This document shows positions 27,632 through 36,881 of a stretch of DNA of 64,000 nucleotides, in pieces (position 1 is the stretch's first letter; every line of letters starts with the position of its first letter). The DNA comes from Burkholderia sp. Bp8963 (GTDB taxonomy: Bacteria; Pseudomonadota; Gammaproteobacteria; Burkholderiales; Burkholderiaceae), in assembly GCF_003854275.1 (NCBI RefSeq), contig NZ_QTQP01000004.1, positions 186,001 to 250,000 on the forward strand. Reading direction: 5' to 3'. The position numbers and the translations under genes were made by a program. Under the pieces are notes generated by a model that saw only the letters and a program-made list of their open reading frames with translations, made no database searches and had not been told where the DNA came from.

Positions 27632-28759
27632 CTACGCCGCCTCGCTGCGCAATTGCGCGCACGCGGCGGCGATCTCGCGCGCGAGCGCGATGCACGACAG
27701 CGGCGCCGAACCTTCCGCCTTGTTGTTGATCGTGATGATCACGGGCTGCCCGGCCAGCGCATAACGCGCGGCCAGATCGGCGAGTGCCGTGCGCGTGTGA
27801 GGGTCCTCGTCGACGAGCCGGTCAAACGGCTCGTATTTCGCTTTCGCCTGTTCGTACTTGAAGCCGCCGTGCAGGCTCCAGCGCACGATCAGCGGGCCCG
27901 GTGCGTCGCCGTCGAGCAGTGCGAGCGCGGCTGCCTGCCGCAGCGGGTCGGGCATCCGCGCGTGCAGGCCGACGCAATAGCGCACGCGGAGCGCCGCGAG
28001 CGCGCGGATGAAGCGCGGCGTGAGCAGGCATGCGTCGCGGATCTCGATTGCGTACCGCGGGCCGTCCGGTTCGGGCGGCAGTGGCGGCAGCGCCGCGAAG
28101 AATGCGGACAACCGCTCGATCAGTGCGGCGGGATCCGCGAGCAGCCGGTCGGGCAGCGGCGAGAACTGGAACACCAGCACGCCTGCCTTCCGGCCGAGCC
28201 CGTCGAGGCACGGTCGCACGAATTCATTGGTCGCGAGCTGCGCGTCGAGGAAGGTCGGATTCGGCCCGGACGGTTCGCCGCGGTGGCCGCGCACGACCGC
28301 GTCGGTAACCGATGCCGGCGCCTTCACGACGAAGCGGAAGTCGTCGGGCACCTGCTGCGCGTAGCGCAAATAGTCGGCGACGGATAGCGGCCCGTAGAAC
28401 GATCGGTCGAGACTGACGCTCTTCAGCAGCGGATGTGCGCCGTACGCTTCGAGCCCCTCGCGCGACAGCTTGGTCTGCGCGAAGTCGCCGTCGTAGACGA
28501 TGCCGTTCCAGCCGGGGAAAAACCACGACGACGTGCCGAGCCGCACGTTCGGCGGCAGCCCGGCCGCAGCGGCTGCGACGTCGGGCGCGATCGGGGCGGG
28601 CGGCACGCCGCGCCGGCGCTTGCCTTGCTTCGGTGCGGGCGGCGGATCATCGGGCGCCGCGCCGAACAGGGCGAACTGTCCGTCGGCGGGCGTCCCGTCC
28701 GCATCATCGCGTTGCTGCCGTCCCGGCGGCGTGTTGCGCCGCGTGCTGCCGTCACCCAT
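27632..28759 (-). CDS. DUF72 (YecE-like) family protein
   Basis: A 375-residue protein of the DUF72 TIM-barrel-like family, whose function is not established. The core begins near residue 73 with VRLGTSSWFFPGWNG. It contains SVSLDRSFYGP, RFVVKAPASVTD and AIEIRDA, and ends with ITINNKAEGSAPLSC. A 70-residue basic and Pro/Ala-rich extension precedes the core. The ATG at 28759 (MGDGSTRR) is chosen because it is the first that avoids the upstream cfa gene. Confidence 0.85.
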   Translation of the reverse strand: MGDGSTRRNTPPGRQQRDDADGTPADGQFALFGAAPDDPPPAPKQGKRRRGVPPAPIAPDVAAAAAGLPPNVRLGTSSWFFPGWNGIVYDGDFAQTKLSREGLEAYGAHPLLKSVSLDRSFYGPLSVADYLRYAQQVPDDFRFVVKAPASVTDAVVRGHRGEPSGPNPTFLDAQLATNEFVRPCLDGLGRKAGVLVFQFSPLPDRLLADPAALIERLSAFFAALPPLPPEPDGPRYAIEIRDACLLTPRFIRALAALRVRYCVGLHARMPDPLRQAAALALLDGDAPGPLIVRWSLHGGFKYEQAKAKYEPFDRLVDEDPHTRTALADLAARYALAGQPVIITINNKAEGSAPLSCIALAREIAAACAQLRSEAA

Positions 28760-28782
28760 GCATGCCGTGTGTGAAGCGCCGC

Positions 28783-30003
28783 CTAGCGCGGCAGCGCGTG
28801 TTCGTACATATAGCGTCGCGACCACGGCAGCGTTTTCGCGCTCTGCCCGGCCTTGCGGCACACGATTTGAAAGATCGACACGTCGTCGTGCTCGAACGCA
28901 TACGCGCAGCCGGCGAGATACACGCGCCAGATGCGGAATTTTTCGTCGTCGACGAGCCGCCTGGCTTCCTCGGCCTTCGCCTCGAAGTTCTCGGTCCAGA
29001 TGTCGAGCGTGCGCGCATAGTGCCGCCGCAGGCTTTCGACGTCAATCGCCTCGAGCCCGCCGCGCTGCGCCGCTTCGAGCGCGAGGCTGATGTGCGGCAG
29101 CTCGCCGTCCGGGAACACGTAGCGGTCGATGAACTCGCCGCCGCCGAGCGCCGTTTCGCCGCTCTCCGCGTCGGTCGACGTGATGCCGTGGTTCATCGCG
29201 ATCCCCTCGTCGGCAAGCAGGTCATGAACGCGCGAGAAGTAGAGCGCCAGGTTCTTGCGGCCGACGTGCTCGAACATCCCGACGCTCGTGATGCGGTCGA
29301 ACTGGCCGTCGATCTCGCGGTAGTCCTGCAGGCGGATCTCGATCCTGTCCTGCAGCCCCGCGGCCTTCACGCGCGCGGTCGCGAGGTCGAACTGGTTCTG
29401 CGACAGCGTCACGCCGAGACACTGCGCGCCGAATTTGCTCGCGGCCCGCAGCACCAGCGCGCCCCAGCCGCAGCCGATGTCGAGCAGGCGCTGGCCCGGC
29501 TGCAGCTGGATCTTCGTGAGGATGTGGTCGATCTTCTTGATCTGCGCGGTCGCGAGATCCTCGTCGCCGTTCTCGAAGTACGCGCACGAGTAGACCATGT
29601 TTTCGTCGAGCCACAGCTGGTAGAACTCGTTCGAGACGTCGTAGTGATACTGGATCGCCTTCTTGTCGGTGTTCTTCGTGTGATTGAAGTAACGCTTCAC
29701 GCGCGCGAGCTTGCTCGCAGTCGTCACCGTGCTGCGTGCGAGCGAGTAGCTGATGTTGATGATGTCGGAGAGCTTGCCCTCGATGTCAATCTTGCCCTGC
29801 ACGTATGCCTCGCCGAGGTTGTCGAGGCTCGGGTCGAGCAAGAGCGGCAGCGCCGACGCGCTGTTGACCTTCAGCGTGACCTGCGGCGCGGTGAACGTGC
29901 CGAAATCGAGTTGATCGCCGTTCCACAAGACGAGGCGCGCCGGAATGTTCGCCTTGGCCCGTACATCGTCCGCCCACTGTGCCAGCTTCTTTTCCCAGAA
30001 CAT
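28783..30003 (-). CDS. cfa: Cyclopropane-fatty-acyl-phospholipid synthase
   Basis: SAM-dependent enzyme that adds a methylene bridge to unsaturated acyl chains of membrane phospholipids. The 406-residue product has the SAM-binding motif LLDIGCGWGAL (about residue 180), the upstream YHYDVSNEFYQLWLD segment and GMFEHVGRKN. GGAG lies 8 nt before the ATG at 30003. It lies 23 bp upstream of the DUF72 gene on the same strand, so the two may be cotranscribed. Confidence 0.93.
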   Translation of the reverse strand: MFWEKKLAQWADDVRAKANIPARLVLWNGDQLDFGTFTAPQVTLKVNSASALPLLLDPSLDNLGEAYVQGKIDIEGKLSDIINISYSLARSTVTTASKLARVKRYFNHTKNTDKKAIQYHYDVSNEFYQLWLDENMVYSCAYFENGDEDLATAQIKKIDHILTKIQLQPGQRLLDIGCGWGALVLRAASKFGAQCLGVTLSQNQFDLATARVKAAGLQDRIEIRLQDYREIDGQFDRITSVGMFEHVGRKNLALYFSRVHDLLADEGIAMNHGITSTDAESGETALGGGEFIDRYVFPDGELPHISLALEAAQRGGLEAIDVESLRRHYARTLDIWTENFEAKAEEARRLVDDEKFRIWRVYLAGCAYAFEHDDVSIFQIVCRKAGQSAKTLPWSRRYMYEHALPR

Positions 30004-30128
30004 TTGGAATCTCCGTAGTTCGTTGAATCGAATACAGCCTAGTTTCTTGACCGGCGCCCATTCGTTACCGGGCGCCCGGATGCAACACGAAACACGATCG
30101 GCGGCCGCGCCGCGCGCCCGCACGCCGC

Positions 30129-30773
30129 TTACGGCGACAGGCGCGAGATCGTCCAGCCGTGCGGCGCTGTGGCGTCGCGCGTGTACAGCAGCCGGTCGTG
30201 CAGCCGAGACGGGCGGCCCTGCCAGAATTCGAGCGTGTCGGGCACGAGGCGGTAGCCGCCCCAGTGCGGCGGCCGCGGTGGGTCGTCGCCATAACGCGCG
30301 CTGATCTCTCGTTCGCGCGCCTCGAGCAGCGCGCGGTTGTCGATCACCGCGCTCTGTTCGGACGCCCATGCGCCGATCCGCGAGCCGAGCGGGCGCGACG
30401 CGAAATAGCGGTCGCTTTCCTCGGCGCTCGTCTTCTCGATGCGGCCTTCGATGCGCACCTGGCGCTCGAGCTCGATCCAGTAGAACAGCAGCGCGGCGTA
30501 GGGATTGGCCGCGAGGTCGTGGCCCTTGCGGCTTTCGTAATTGGTGAAGAAGACGAACCCGCGCTCGTCGACGGCCTTGATCAGCACGATCCGTGCGGAC
30601 GGACGGCCGTTCTCGCCGACGGTCGCGAGCGTCATCGTGTTCGGTTCGGGGAGCTTGGCGGCGAGCGCCTCCTTGAACCAGCGGTCGAACTGGGCGAAGG
30701 GGCTCGGGGCGGCGTCGGCTTCGTCGAGCGAAGCACGCGAGTAGTTGATGCGGAGATCGGCGAGTGTCGTCAT
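30129..30773 (-). CDS. pdxH: Pyridoxamine 5'-phosphate oxidase
   Basis: FMN enzyme that makes pyridoxal 5'-phosphate from the pyridoxine or pyridoxamine phosphates, 214 residues. Family segments are [57 protein letters not shown] and the C-terminal [16 protein letters not shown] with SRLHDR. A -10-like TATACT lies on the minus strand at 30801-30806. Confidence 0.95.
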   Translation of the reverse strand: MTTLADLRINYSRASLDEADAAPSPFAQFDRWFKEALAAKLPEPNTMTLATVGENGRPSARIVLIKAVDERGFVFFTNYESRKGHDLAANPYAALLFYWIELERQVRIEGRIEKTSAEESDRYFASRPLGSRIGAWASEQSAVIDNRALLEAREREISARYGDDPPRPPHWGGYRLVPDTLEFWQGRPSRLHDRLLYTRDATAPHGWTISRLSP

Positions 30774-30901
30774 GTTATGCAAACGCTTCAATCTGGGGCC
30801 AGTATAGCGAAGGAGGAAGAAACGTGCGTGCACAGTGGCACGTAGGGGCGGGGATATCAGGCAAAATACAGGGCTGCACGACTTACGCTTTCCTTGCCGC
30901 C

Positions 30902-31759
30902 ATGCCTCCCACCGACGTCGCTCCGTTAACCTCTGATCTTACCCCGAGCCTGCCGAATCAGCTTGACGTGGATCGCGCGCGGCGTTTCGGCGGCATCGCG
31001 CGCCTGTACGGCGCGCCGGCGCTCGCCGCGTTCGAGCGCGCGCATGTCGCGGTGATCGGAATCGGCGGGGTCGGTTCGTGGACGGCCGAGGCGCTCGCGC
31101 GCAGCGCCGTCGGCCAGCTGACGCTCGTCGATCTCGACAACGTCGCGGAAAGCAATACGAACCGGCAAATCCATGCGCTCGACGGCAATTTCGGCAAGCC
31201 GAAGGTCGACGCGATGGCCGAGCGGATCGCGCTGATCGATCCCGCGTGCCGCGTGAACCGGATCGAGGATTTCGCGGAGCCCGACAATTTCGACGCGCTG
31301 CTCGGCGGCGGCTTCGACTACGTGATCGACGCGATCGACAGCGTGCGCACGAAGGTCGCGCTGATCGCGTGGTGCGTCGCGAAAGGGCAGCCGCTCGTGA
31401 CGGTTGGCGGCGCGGGCGGGCAGCTCGACCCGACGCGCATCCGGATCGACGATCTCGCGCTGACGATCCAGGATCCGCTGCTGTCGAAGGTGCGTGCGCA
31501 ACTGCGCAAGCAGCACGGCTTTCCGCGCGGGCCGAAGGCGCGCTTCAAGGTGAGCGCCGTGTATTCGGACGAACCGCTGATCTACCCGGAAGCGGCCGCC
31601 TGCGATATCGAGGACGGCGCGGAGCCGTCCGCGGCCGCGCACGTCGCGGGGCTCAACTGCGCGGGCTTCGGCTCGAGCGTATGCGTGACCGCGAGCTTCG
31701 GCTTCGCGGCCGCCGCGCATGCGCTGCGGGCGATTGCGGCGCGGGCCGCCGCGCAATGA
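30902..31759 (+). CDS. tcdA: tRNA threonylcarbamoyladenosine dehydratase (ThiF/E1-like)
   Basis: E1-like ATP-dependent enzyme that cyclises the t6A modification at position 37 of tRNA to ct6A, 285 residues. Nucleotide binding is at [12 protein letters not shown] (about residue 50), with [16 protein letters not shown] following and VIDAIDSV. Its partners CsdA and CsdE are not nearby. The ATG at 30902 (MPPTDVA) is preferred over an earlier ATG at 30764 because the latter would overlap pdxH and its promoter. Confidence 0.88.
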   Translation: MPPTDVAPLTSDLTPSLPNQLDVDRARRFGGIARLYGAPALAAFERAHVAVIGIGGVGSWTAEALARSAVGQLTLVDLDNVAESNTNRQIHALDGNFGKPKVDAMAERIALIDPACRVNRIEDFAEPDNFDALLGGGFDYVIDAIDSVRTKVALIAWCVAKGQPLVTVGGAGGQLDPTRIRIDDLALTIQDPLLSKVRAQLRKQHGFPRGPKARFKVSAVYSDEPLIYPEAAACDIEDGAEPSAAAHVAGLNCAGFGSSVCVTASFGFAAAAHALRAIAARAAAQ

Positions 31760-31801
31760 ACGGGTGACGCGGCGAGCGCCGGTTGCGCCCGCCGGCCACG
31801 T

Positions 31802-32650
31802 TCAGTTGAGCGCCATGCTCAGCTTGCGTCGCCACACGGCGACGAGGTCCGGGCGCTCGCCCGCCAGTTCGAACACCGAGATCATCGTCTTGCGGCCGAG
31901 GTCGTCGCCGTACGCGCGATCGCGCACGACGATTTCCAGCAACTGCTCCAGTGCGCCTTCGTAAGCGCGGCGCGCGATCAGGCTCTGCGCGAGATCGAAA
32001 CGCGCGTCGAGGTCGGCCGGGTTCGCGGCGATGCGGGCCTCGAGCGCGTCGGTCGGCGGCAGGTCCGCGGTCGCCGCGAGCGCGTCGAAACGGGTCTGGA
32101 TCGCCTGCAGGCGCGGATCGCCGTTTTGCACGGTCTGCGGCGACAGGCGCTCGGTTTCCGCGCGCGCGGCATCGACGTGGTTGCCCGCGAGCAGCAGTTC
32201 GATCAGGTCGAGCCGCGCATCGTCGAAGCCGGGGTTCAGCGCGAGCGCGGCTTCGAGGTGGGCGCGCGCGTCGTCGAAGCGCCCCTCTTCCGCCGCGAGC
32301 TGCGCGGCGCGGCGCTCGGCTTCCTCGGGCGCCGGCAGCAGCCGGTCGAGGAACGCGCGCAGCTGCCCTTCGGGCAGCACGCCGATGAACTGGTCGACCG
32401 GGCGCCCGTCGGCGAACGCGATCACGTGCGGAATGCTGCGCGTCTGGAAATGCGCGGCGAGTTCCTGGTTCTCGTCGACGTTGACCTTCACGAGCTTCCA
32501 GCGGCCCTCATAGTCGCTTTCGAGCTTTTCGAGCAGCGGGCCGAGCGTCTTGCAGGGGCCGCACCACGGCGCCCAGAAGTCGACCAGCACGGGCGTGTCG
32601 AGCGACGCCTCGATGACGTCTTTTTCGAAAGTGGCAAGCGTGGTGTCCAT
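31802..32650 (-). CDS. cnoX: Thioredoxin-domain and TPR chaperone (CnoX/YbbN-like)
   Basis: A 282-residue protein with an N-terminal thioredoxin fold whose active site is WCGPC (Cys30, Cys33), followed by tetratricopeptide-like helices from about residue 110. The family is a redox-linked holdase working with GroEL/DnaK. E. coli CnoX has lost the first active-site Cys (SXXC), whereas both cysteines are kept here. An oxidoreductase activity is therefore likely. Confidence 0.88.
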   Translation of the reverse strand: MDTTLATFEKDVIEASLDTPVLVDFWAPWCGPCKTLGPLLEKLESDYEGRWKLVKVNVDENQELAAHFQTRSIPHVIAFADGRPVDQFIGVLPEGQLRAFLDRLLPAPEEAERRAAQLAAEEGRFDDARAHLEAALALNPGFDDARLDLIELLLAGNHVDAARAETERLSPQTVQNGDPRLQAIQTRFDALAATADLPPTDALEARIAANPADLDARFDLAQSLIARRAYEGALEQLLEIVVRDRAYGDDLGRKTMISVFELAGERPDLVAVWRRKLSMALN

Positions 32651-32702
32651 GTCGTCCTCTTCAGTTCGGATGTCGTCAGGGTGGGGGCGGCACGCGCGTT
32701 TT

Positions 32703-33584
32703 TCAACGCGGCTTGCGCTCGGGCAGCGGGATCCACTCGGTCTCGCCCGGCACCTTGCCCATTTCCTGCCGCGTCCAGGCTTCTTTCGCGTGCTCGATCG
32801 CGTCGCGGCTGCTCGCGACGAAATTCCAGTCGATGAAGCGCTCGCCGTCGAGCCGGTCGCCGCCGAGCAGCATCGCGCGTGCGCCGGCGCCGCTCGTCAG
32901 CGTGACGGTCGCGCCCGGCGCGAGCACGGCCATCTGCGTAGGTTCGAGTGGCGTGCCGTCGATCGCGAGGTCGCCTTCGACGAGATAGACCGCACGCTCG
33001 TCGTGCGACGCGTCGAGCGCGAGGCGGCCGCCGTCCGCGAATTCCGCAGCGACGTACAGCGTGCGCGAGAACGTGGTGACGGGTGAGCGCAGGCCGAACG
33101 CGTCGCCGGCGATCACCGTCAGCGACACGCCGTCCTCGGTCCGTTTCGGCAGTGTTGCGGCTTCATGATGCTCGAACGACGGCTCGTCGGTTTCATGCGC
33201 GAGCGGCAGCGCGACCCAGGTCTGGATCCCGTGCACGGTGTGGCCGCGCTCGCGCAGCGCGTCGGGCGTGCGCTCGGAATGGACGATGCCGCGCCCGGCC
33301 GTCATCCAGTTGACGTCGCCGGGCACGATCTCCTGCAGCGAGCCGAGGCTGTCGCGGTGCAGGATCGCGCCCTCGAACAGATAGGTGACGGTCGCGAGTC
33401 CGATATGCGGATGCGGGCGCACGTCGAGGCCCGTGCCGGCCGGCAGCGTCGCGGGGCCCATGTGATCGAAGAAGATGAACGGGCCGACGAGGCGCGCGGC
33501 GAGCGCGGGCAGCGTGCGGCGCACCTGCAGGTTGCCGATGTCGCGGATGTGCGGTTTCAGCAGCGCTTTGATGGAATCGGTCAT
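32703..33584 (-). CDS. Pirin-family protein
   Basis: A 293-residue two-cupin pirin. The N-terminal metal site appears in DVRPHPHIGLATVTYLFEG, with a further His and Glu in GRGIVHSE. Relatives include quercetin 2,3-dioxygenases and metal-dependent regulators; the substrate here is unknown. The ATG at 33584 (MTDSIKALL) is chosen. It is followed 52 bp later by the cnoX gene on the same strand. Confidence 0.9.
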   Translation of the reverse strand: MTDSIKALLKPHIRDIGNLQVRRTLPALAARLVGPFIFFDHMGPATLPAGTGLDVRPHPHIGLATVTYLFEGAILHRDSLGSLQEIVPGDVNWMTAGRGIVHSERTPDALRERGHTVHGIQTWVALPLAHETDEPSFEHHEAATLPKRTEDGVSLTVIAGDAFGLRSPVTTFSRTLYVAAEFADGGRLALDASHDERAVYLVEGDLAIDGTPLEPTQMAVLAPGATVTLTSGAGARAMLLGGDRLDGERFIDWNFVASSRDAIEHAKEAWTRQEMGKVPGETEWIPLPERKPR

Positions 33585-33691
33585 GGCAGGTCCTGTCGAG
33601 GCTCCGGAGATCCCGGTCATTGTACTGGCGCCCGGTCCGCTGCGCGTGATGCGACGCACGGCATTCGCGCCGCGTGCGGCGTGCAGCGTGT

Positions 33692-33735
33692 GCATGGTTC
33701 TTGCCAGGTTTTTGCCCGGTTTTTGCCCGATTCTT
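33692..33735. repeat. Four tandem 11-bp units upstream of the EamA transporter
   Basis: Units GCATGGTTCTT, GCCAGGTTTTT, GCCCGGTTTTT and GCCCGATTCTT follow each other from 33692 to 33735 in the gap between divergent pirin and eamA genes. The T-tracts recur each helical turn, so the DNA may be intrinsically curved. Confidence 0.85.
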
Positions 33736-33860
33736 GCGGTAGAACCCGCGTCGCAACGGTGCCGGCTGCGATTCCATGCCGCGCGCGCGGGAATCCGGGT
33801 TGCCCGTCAAACGCCGGTACACTGACCGCCTTCAGAAAAACAGATGAAAAGGAGACGGAG

Positions 33861-34742
33861 ATGATGGCGCCGAAGGACCTGCTGCTGGCATTGGTCGTGA
33901 TCCTGGCATGGGGCGTGAATTTCGTCGTGATCAAGGTCGGTCTGCACGGCATGCCGCCGATGCTGCTCGGCGCGCTGCGCTTCACGCTCGCCGCGGTGCC
34001 GGCCGTATTCTTCGTGCGCCGGCCGCAGATTTCGTGGCGGCTGCTCGTGCTGTACGGCGCGACGATCCAGCTCGGCCAGTTCGTGTTCCTGTTCACCGCG
34101 ATGTACGTCGGGATGCCGGCCGGCCTTGCGTCGCTCGTGCTGCAGTCGCAGGCGTTCTTCACGCTCGTGTTCGCGATGGTGTTCCTCGGCGAGCGGTTGC
34201 GCGTGCAGAACCTGATCGGGCTCGCGATTGCCGCGGGCGGGCTTGTCGTGATCGCGTCGCAGGGCGGCCGCGCGATGACGCTCGCCGGCTTCCTGCTGAC
34301 GATCTGCTCGGCCGCGATGTGGGCGTTCGGCAACATCGTGACGAAGAAGGTGGGGCAGGCGAACCTCGTATCGCTCGTCGTATGGGCGAGCCTCGTGCCG
34401 CCGGTGCCGTTCTTCCTGCTGTCGCTCGGGTTCGAGGGGCCGCAGCGGATCGCGGCCGCGCTCGGCGCACTGACGGGCGCGTCGATCTTCGCAGTCGTCT
34501 ATCTCGCGTTCGTCGCGACGCTGCTCGGCTATGGACTGTGGAGCCGCCTGATGTCGCGCTATCCGGCCGCGCAGGTCGCGCAGTTTTCGCTGCTGGTGCC
34601 GATCGTCGGCCTTGCGTCGTCGGCACTGCTGCTCGACGAACACCTGACGCGCGCGCAGTTGAGCGGTGCGGCGCTCGTGATGGGCGGGCTCGCGGTGAAC
34701 GTGTTCGGCGGCAAGCTGGTGCGCCGCTTCGCAGTGTCGTGA
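33861..34742 (+). CDS. EamA-family (DMT) transporter
   Basis: A 293-residue, ten-segment drug/metabolite transporter with two EamA repeats. It starts MMAPKDLLLALVVILAWGVNFVVIK, the usual first segment of O-acetylserine/cysteine exporter relatives. The second repeat begins near residue 150 (SAAMWAFGNIVTKK). The first of two adjacent ATGs is chosen, with GGAG 6 nt upstream. The substrate is unknown; amino-acid export is a family-based guess. Confidence 0.9.
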   Translation: MMAPKDLLLALVVILAWGVNFVVIKVGLHGMPPMLLGALRFTLAAVPAVFFVRRPQISWRLLVLYGATIQLGQFVFLFTAMYVGMPAGLASLVLQSQAFFTLVFAMVFLGERLRVQNLIGLAIAAGGLVVIASQGGRAMTLAGFLLTICSAAMWAFGNIVTKKVGQANLVSLVVWASLVPPVPFFLLSLGFEGPQRIAAALGALTGASIFAVVYLAFVATLLGYGLWSRLMSRYPAAQVAQFSLLVPIVGLASSALLLDEHLTRAQLSGAALVMGGLAVNVFGGKLVRRFAVS

Positions 34743-34792
34743 CCGCGCGCGCCGGCCGCGAAGCGTGCGGCGCGCGGGAGAGGCGCTGGCCG

Positions 34793-36328
34793 TCAGGCCA
34801 TCCGGTTCTTCGCGAGCGGCGGGTTCGCCGCGAAATAGCGCTTGATGCCGCGGAAGATCGCGTCGGCCATCTGGTCGCGATAGCTGTCGTCGTTGAGCCG
34901 GCTTTCTTCTTCCGGGTTGCTGATGAACGCGGTCTCGACGAGGATCGACGGGATGTCGGGCGCCTTCAGCACCGCGAACCCGGCCTGCTCGACCGAGCCC
35001 TTGTGCAGCTTGTTGATGCCGCCGACTTCCTTCAGCACGTAGTTGCCGTAGCGCAGCGAATCGCGGATCTGCGCGGTCGTCGACATGTCGAACAGCGCGC
35101 GGCTCACCGCGGCGTCCTGGGTCTTGATGTTGATCCCGCCGATCAGGTCCGAAGCGTTCTCCTTGTTCGCGAGCCAGCGGGCCGCGGCGCTCGATGCGCC
35201 GTGGTCCGACAGCGCGAACACCGACGAGCCGCGCGCGGACGGCGTCGTGAACGCGTCCGCGTGGATCGACACGAACAGGTCGGCGCCGACGCGGCGCGCC
35301 TTCTGCACGCGCACGTTGAGCGGCACGAAGAAGTCGGCGTCGCGCGTCATCATCGCGCGCATGTTCGGCGCGGCATCGATCTTCGCGCGCAGCTTCTTCG
35401 CGATGTCGAGCGCGACGTGCTTCTCGTACGTGCCGCCGCCGCCGATCGCGCCGGGATCCTCGCCGCCGTGGCCCGGATCGATCGCGACCGTCAGGAGGCG
35501 CACGGTGCCGCCCTTGCCGGATTTTGGCGCGGTGAACTTGTAGGTGTCGTCGCCTTCGTCGTCGTCGTCCTTGCGTGCGATGACGGGCGGCGGCTTGACC
35601 GCGGGCTTCGTCGGTGCGGCAGGTGCGGCCGGCGTGCCGGGGGCCGGGCGCGGCGCGGGCGTGCCGGGGGTGTTCTGCGCGAAGCGCTGGAAGAACGCGT
35701 CGCTGTTGTCGTGGCTCGCGACGGGCGGCGGCGTCGGGCCGCTCAGCGCGGTCGGCGGCTGCACCTGCTGCGCGCGCGTCGCTTCGTTGAGCTGCTGTTC
35801 CTTGCGTTCCGTCTGCGCGATCAGGTCGGTCAGCGGATCGGGCGGGACGGCCGGATAGAGGTCGAACACGAGCCGGTACTTGTACGTGCCGACGGGCGGC
35901 AGCGTGAACACCTGCGGCTTCACCGAACCCTTCAGGTCGAACACCATCCGCACGACGTGCGGCTGATACTGGCCGACGCGCACCGACTGGATCTGCGGAT
36001 CGTTCGGCGCGATCTTCGATACGAGATCGCGCAGCGCCTGGTCGAGGTCGAGCCCGTTCAGGTCGACGACGAGCCGGTCCGGACCTTGCAGCAGCTGCTG
36101 GGTATTCTGCAGCGGCTGGTCGGATTCGATCGTCACGCGCGTGTAATCGCGCGCGGGCCACACCCGCACGCCGAGCACCGACGATGCAAGCGCGAGCCGC
36201 GGCACCGCGAGGCCGAGCACGAGCGTCGATGCGCCCGCGCGCAGGATCTGCCGGCGCCGCCAGTTATGCGTCGCGGTGGCCGCCGATTCGATCGAGCGGA
36301 ACGGTTTGATCAACATCTTTCGAGACAT
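34793..36328 (-). CDS. amiC: N-acetylmuramoyl-L-alanine amidase
   Basis: Periplasmic amidase that removes peptide stems from peptidoglycan at cell separation, 511 residues. A twin-arginine-like N-region (NWRRRQILRAG) followed by a hydrophobic stretch suggests Tat export. An AMIN domain (about 45-150) precedes a long Pro-rich linker (about 170-260). The zinc amidase_3 domain has AIDPGHGGEDPGA, SIHADAF and ILVETAFISN. The ATG at 36328 has AGGAAAGG upstream and overlaps the end of tsaE; a later ATG at 36316 is weaker. Confidence 0.93.
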   Translation of the reverse strand: MSRKMLIKPFRSIESAATATHNWRRRQILRAGASTLVLGLAVPRLALASSVLGVRVWPARDYTRVTIESDQPLQNTQQLLQGPDRLVVDLNGLDLDQALRDLVSKIAPNDPQIQSVRVGQYQPHVVRMVFDLKGSVKPQVFTLPPVGTYKYRLVFDLYPAVPPDPLTDLIAQTERKEQQLNEATRAQQVQPPTALSGPTPPPVASHDNSDAFFQRFAQNTPGTPAPRPAPGTPAAPAAPTKPAVKPPPVIARKDDDDEGDDTYKFTAPKSGKGGTVRLLTVAIDPGHGGEDPGAIGGGGTYEKHVALDIAKKLRAKIDAAPNMRAMMTRDADFFVPLNVRVQKARRVGADLFVSIHADAFTTPSARGSSVFALSDHGASSAAARWLANKENASDLIGGINIKTQDAAVSRALFDMSTTAQIRDSLRYGNYVLKEVGGINKLHKGSVEQAGFAVLKAPDIPSILVETAFISNPEEESRLNDDSYRDQMADAIFRGIKRYFAANPPLAKNRMA

Positions 36329-36864
36329 GCCTTTCCTGAAGCGCTGTACGCCCGGACGGTGAGGGCGCGGCCGTCGCCGTCCACGTCGAGCGAGAAGACC
36401 AGATCGGGCACGCCGAGCAGCGTGCCCGCCTGTTGCGGCCATTCGACGAGGCAGATCGCGCTAGAGTTGAAATATTCGCGAAAGCCGGCATCGGACCATT
36501 CGGCCGGATCGTTGAAACGGTACAGATCGAAGTGATAGACCTCGAGTTCCCCATCGTCGCGTTCGAGCGCATACGGCTCGACGAGCGTATAGGTCGGGCT
36601 GCGCACGCGGCCGCGATGGCCGAGGCCGCGCAGGATCGCGCGCACGAGGGACGTCTTGCCTGCGCCGAGGTCGCCGTCGAGCTGGATCTGCAGGCCGTCG
36701 AACGCATGCGCGCGGGTCAGTTCGACGCGGGCTGCATCGAGCGCAAGCGCGAAGCGCGCGCCGAAGGCCTCGGTCGCCGCTTCGTCGGCGAGCGCGAACA
36801 CGCGTTCCGCGAGCGGGGCGGGCAGCGTGGCGGCATGAGACGTATGGCTTGGCGTGGCTGGCAT
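36310..36864 (-). CDS. tsaE: tRNA threonylcarbamoyladenosine biosynthesis ATPase
   Basis: P-loop ATPase that works with TsaB and TsaD to make t6A at tRNA position 37, 184 residues. Walker A is GDLGAGKTS near residue 65, followed by SPTYTLVEPY, and a HFDLYR segment. It overlaps amiC by 19 bases, a common tsaE-amiC arrangement. It is divergent from queG with only 17 bp between the start codons. Confidence 0.95.
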   Translation of the reverse strand: MPATPSHTSHAATLPAPLAERVFALADEAATEAFGARFALALDAARVELTRAHAFDGLQIQLDGDLGAGKTSLVRAILRGLGHRGRVRSPTYTLVEPYALERDDGELEVYHFDLYRFNDPAEWSDAGFREYFNSSAICLVEWPQQAGTLLGVPDLVFSLDVDGDGRALTVRAYSASGKACLERC

Positions 36865-36881
36865 TCTCGTAAAATAGTGCG
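36849..36881 (+). promoter_or_regulatory. Promoter of queG, probably leaderless
   Basis: TAAAAT (36870-36875) lies six bases before the queG ATG, so transcription should start at or beside the start codon. TTGGCG (36849-36854) at 15-bp spacing is the best -35. No ribosome-binding sequence is present. The promoter overlaps the start of tsaE. Confidence 0.55.

Noticed and set aside
33807-36161. A 784-codon minus-strand frame
   Set aside because: It overlaps eamA and amiC in other frames and has the His/Arg-rich composition of a shadow frame.
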